NCBI GenBank assembly: GCA_965363355.1
Contig: CBDTTM010000019.1
Location: forward strand, 1-23,086
Length of the DNA stretch: 23,086 nt
Direction of reading: 5' to 3'
Source: CBDTTM01 sp965363355
GTDB lineage: Bacteria > Bacillota > Negativicutes > Selenomonadales > Selenomonadaceae
Below are positions 22,782 to 23,086 of this stretch, piece by piece (position 1 is the first letter of the stretch; each line of letters begins with the position of its first letter). The notes under the pieces were generated by a model. The model saw nothing but the letters and a program-made list of their open reading frames with translations, ran no database searches and was not told the origin of the DNA. The translations under genes were made by a program, and so were the position numbers.

Positions 22782-22807
22782 TATAATAATTGATTGCAAG
22801 CCGATAG
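22782..22807 (+). promoter_or_regulatory. sigma-28-like (motility) promoter
   Basis: GCCGATAG (22800-22807) matches the sigma-28/SigD -10 element GCCGATAA at 7 of 8 bases. TATA (22782-22785), 14 bp upstream, is a fair -35 (consensus TAAA at 15 bp). It lies about 46 bp before the start of the FIST gene and fits a chemotaxis function. TTGACG at 22768-22773 has no partner box at the right distance. Confidence 0.6.
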
Positions 22808-22853
22808 AAAATTTCGTCTTTTCTATACAAAAAATACCAAGGGAGGGATTTTT

Positions 22854-23086
22854 ATGTTTACTTTTTCATCTCAAGCTAAAACAAAAACGCTGGATACAAA
22901 AGCTGTTCCTACCCCAGCACAAGCAATAGCATCGAATGATGATATGCGCACGGTATATTTAAGCAAAAATGATTTATCGAAAGAAGAAATAGCCAAACTC
23001 TGTGATCTCCCGGATGGAACCGCTTTAATCATAGGTTTTATCTCGCCTGATTTATCGGTCGCCCAAGTAGGTGCCCAGTTAAACGG
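22854..23086 (+). CDS. FIST-domain protein, probably a chemotaxis receptor (partial)
   Basis: The first 77 codons of a gene cut by the window end. The start at 22854 follows GGGAGGG with 7 bp spacing. After a Thr/Ala-rich N terminus, the segment DLPDGTALIIGFISPDLSVAQVGAQLNG resembles the first strand-helix unit of the FIST N domain, a sensory domain for small ligands found in methyl-accepting chemotaxis proteins and signalling kinases of anaerobic Bacillota. There is no signal peptide or membrane helix in this part, suggesting a cytoplasmic sensor. The sigma-28-like promoter directly upstream supports a motility role. The C-terminal output domain is outside the window, so the receptor assignment is inferred. 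Confidence 0.6.
   Translation, partial: MFTFSSQAKTKTLDTKAVPTPAQAIASNDDMRTVYLSKNDLSKEEIAKLCDLPDGTALIIGFISPDLSVAQVGAQLN

Overview
The window looks like a chromosomal segment of a low- to mid-GC member of the Bacillota. A motile anaerobe of the Negativicutes type is a reasonable guess. The basis is Gram-positive style ribosome binding sites (AAGGAG, GGAGG), sigma-A promoters, several TTG/GTG starts, a TetA(L)-type exporter, a Bacillus-like Pdp and YxjG-type methyltransferase, lipobox lipoproteins and a FIST-type receptor behind a sigma-28-like promoter. The species cannot be fixed from the sequence alone. No rRNA, tRNA, CRISPR array, transposase, prophage or integration site was seen.

Layout. 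Positions 1-1560 hold a MarR regulator followed by a TetA(L)-type exporter gene (minus strand) that is broken by an in-frame TGA. Positions 1595-3680 carry a C_GCAxxG_C_C protein, a small lipoprotein and a zinc-ribbon membrane protein. Positions 3678-8190 hold a YxjG-like methionine-synthase-family enzyme, two overlapping LysR regulators and a divergent MFS transporter. Positions 8214-14138 are a five-gene nucleoside salvage operon on the minus strand, in transcription order deoD, nupC-type transporter, NCS2 purine permease, deoB, pdp. It is divergent from a Crp/Fnr-type regulator (14357-15019). Positions 15179-20180 form a glycerol-3-phosphate/glycerophosphodiester module: a phosphodiesterase on the plus strand meets a ugpA-ugpE-ugpB-ugpC operon tail to tail. 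Positions 20382-21356 encode a secreted LolA-like protein. Positions 21559-22691 are a cupin-flavodoxin pair under a MerR-type promoter. A FIST-domain gene, probably a chemotaxis receptor, begins at 22854 and runs off the end.

How the genes fit together. In the nucleoside operon, imported nucleosides are split by DeoD (purines) and Pdp (pyrimidines). DeoB turns the pentose-1-phosphates into pentose-5-phosphates, and the NCS2 permease handles free purine bases. A 22-bp dyad sits about 41.5 bp upstream of the inferred deoD transcription start, where a class II Crp-family activator would bind. In the ugp module, an 11-bp-period direct repeat upstream of ugpA resembles a Pho box, so phosphate starvation is a plausible signal. 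The cupin promoter has the 19-bp spacer typical of MerR control, but no merR gene lies in the window.

Most of the window is ordinary metabolism and transport. The points most worth a second look are the nonsense codon in the exporter, the Crp-type operator, the Pho-like repeats, the MerR-type promoter with a leader hairpin, and the sigma-28-like promoter of the FIST gene. No clearly novel multi-gene system was found.
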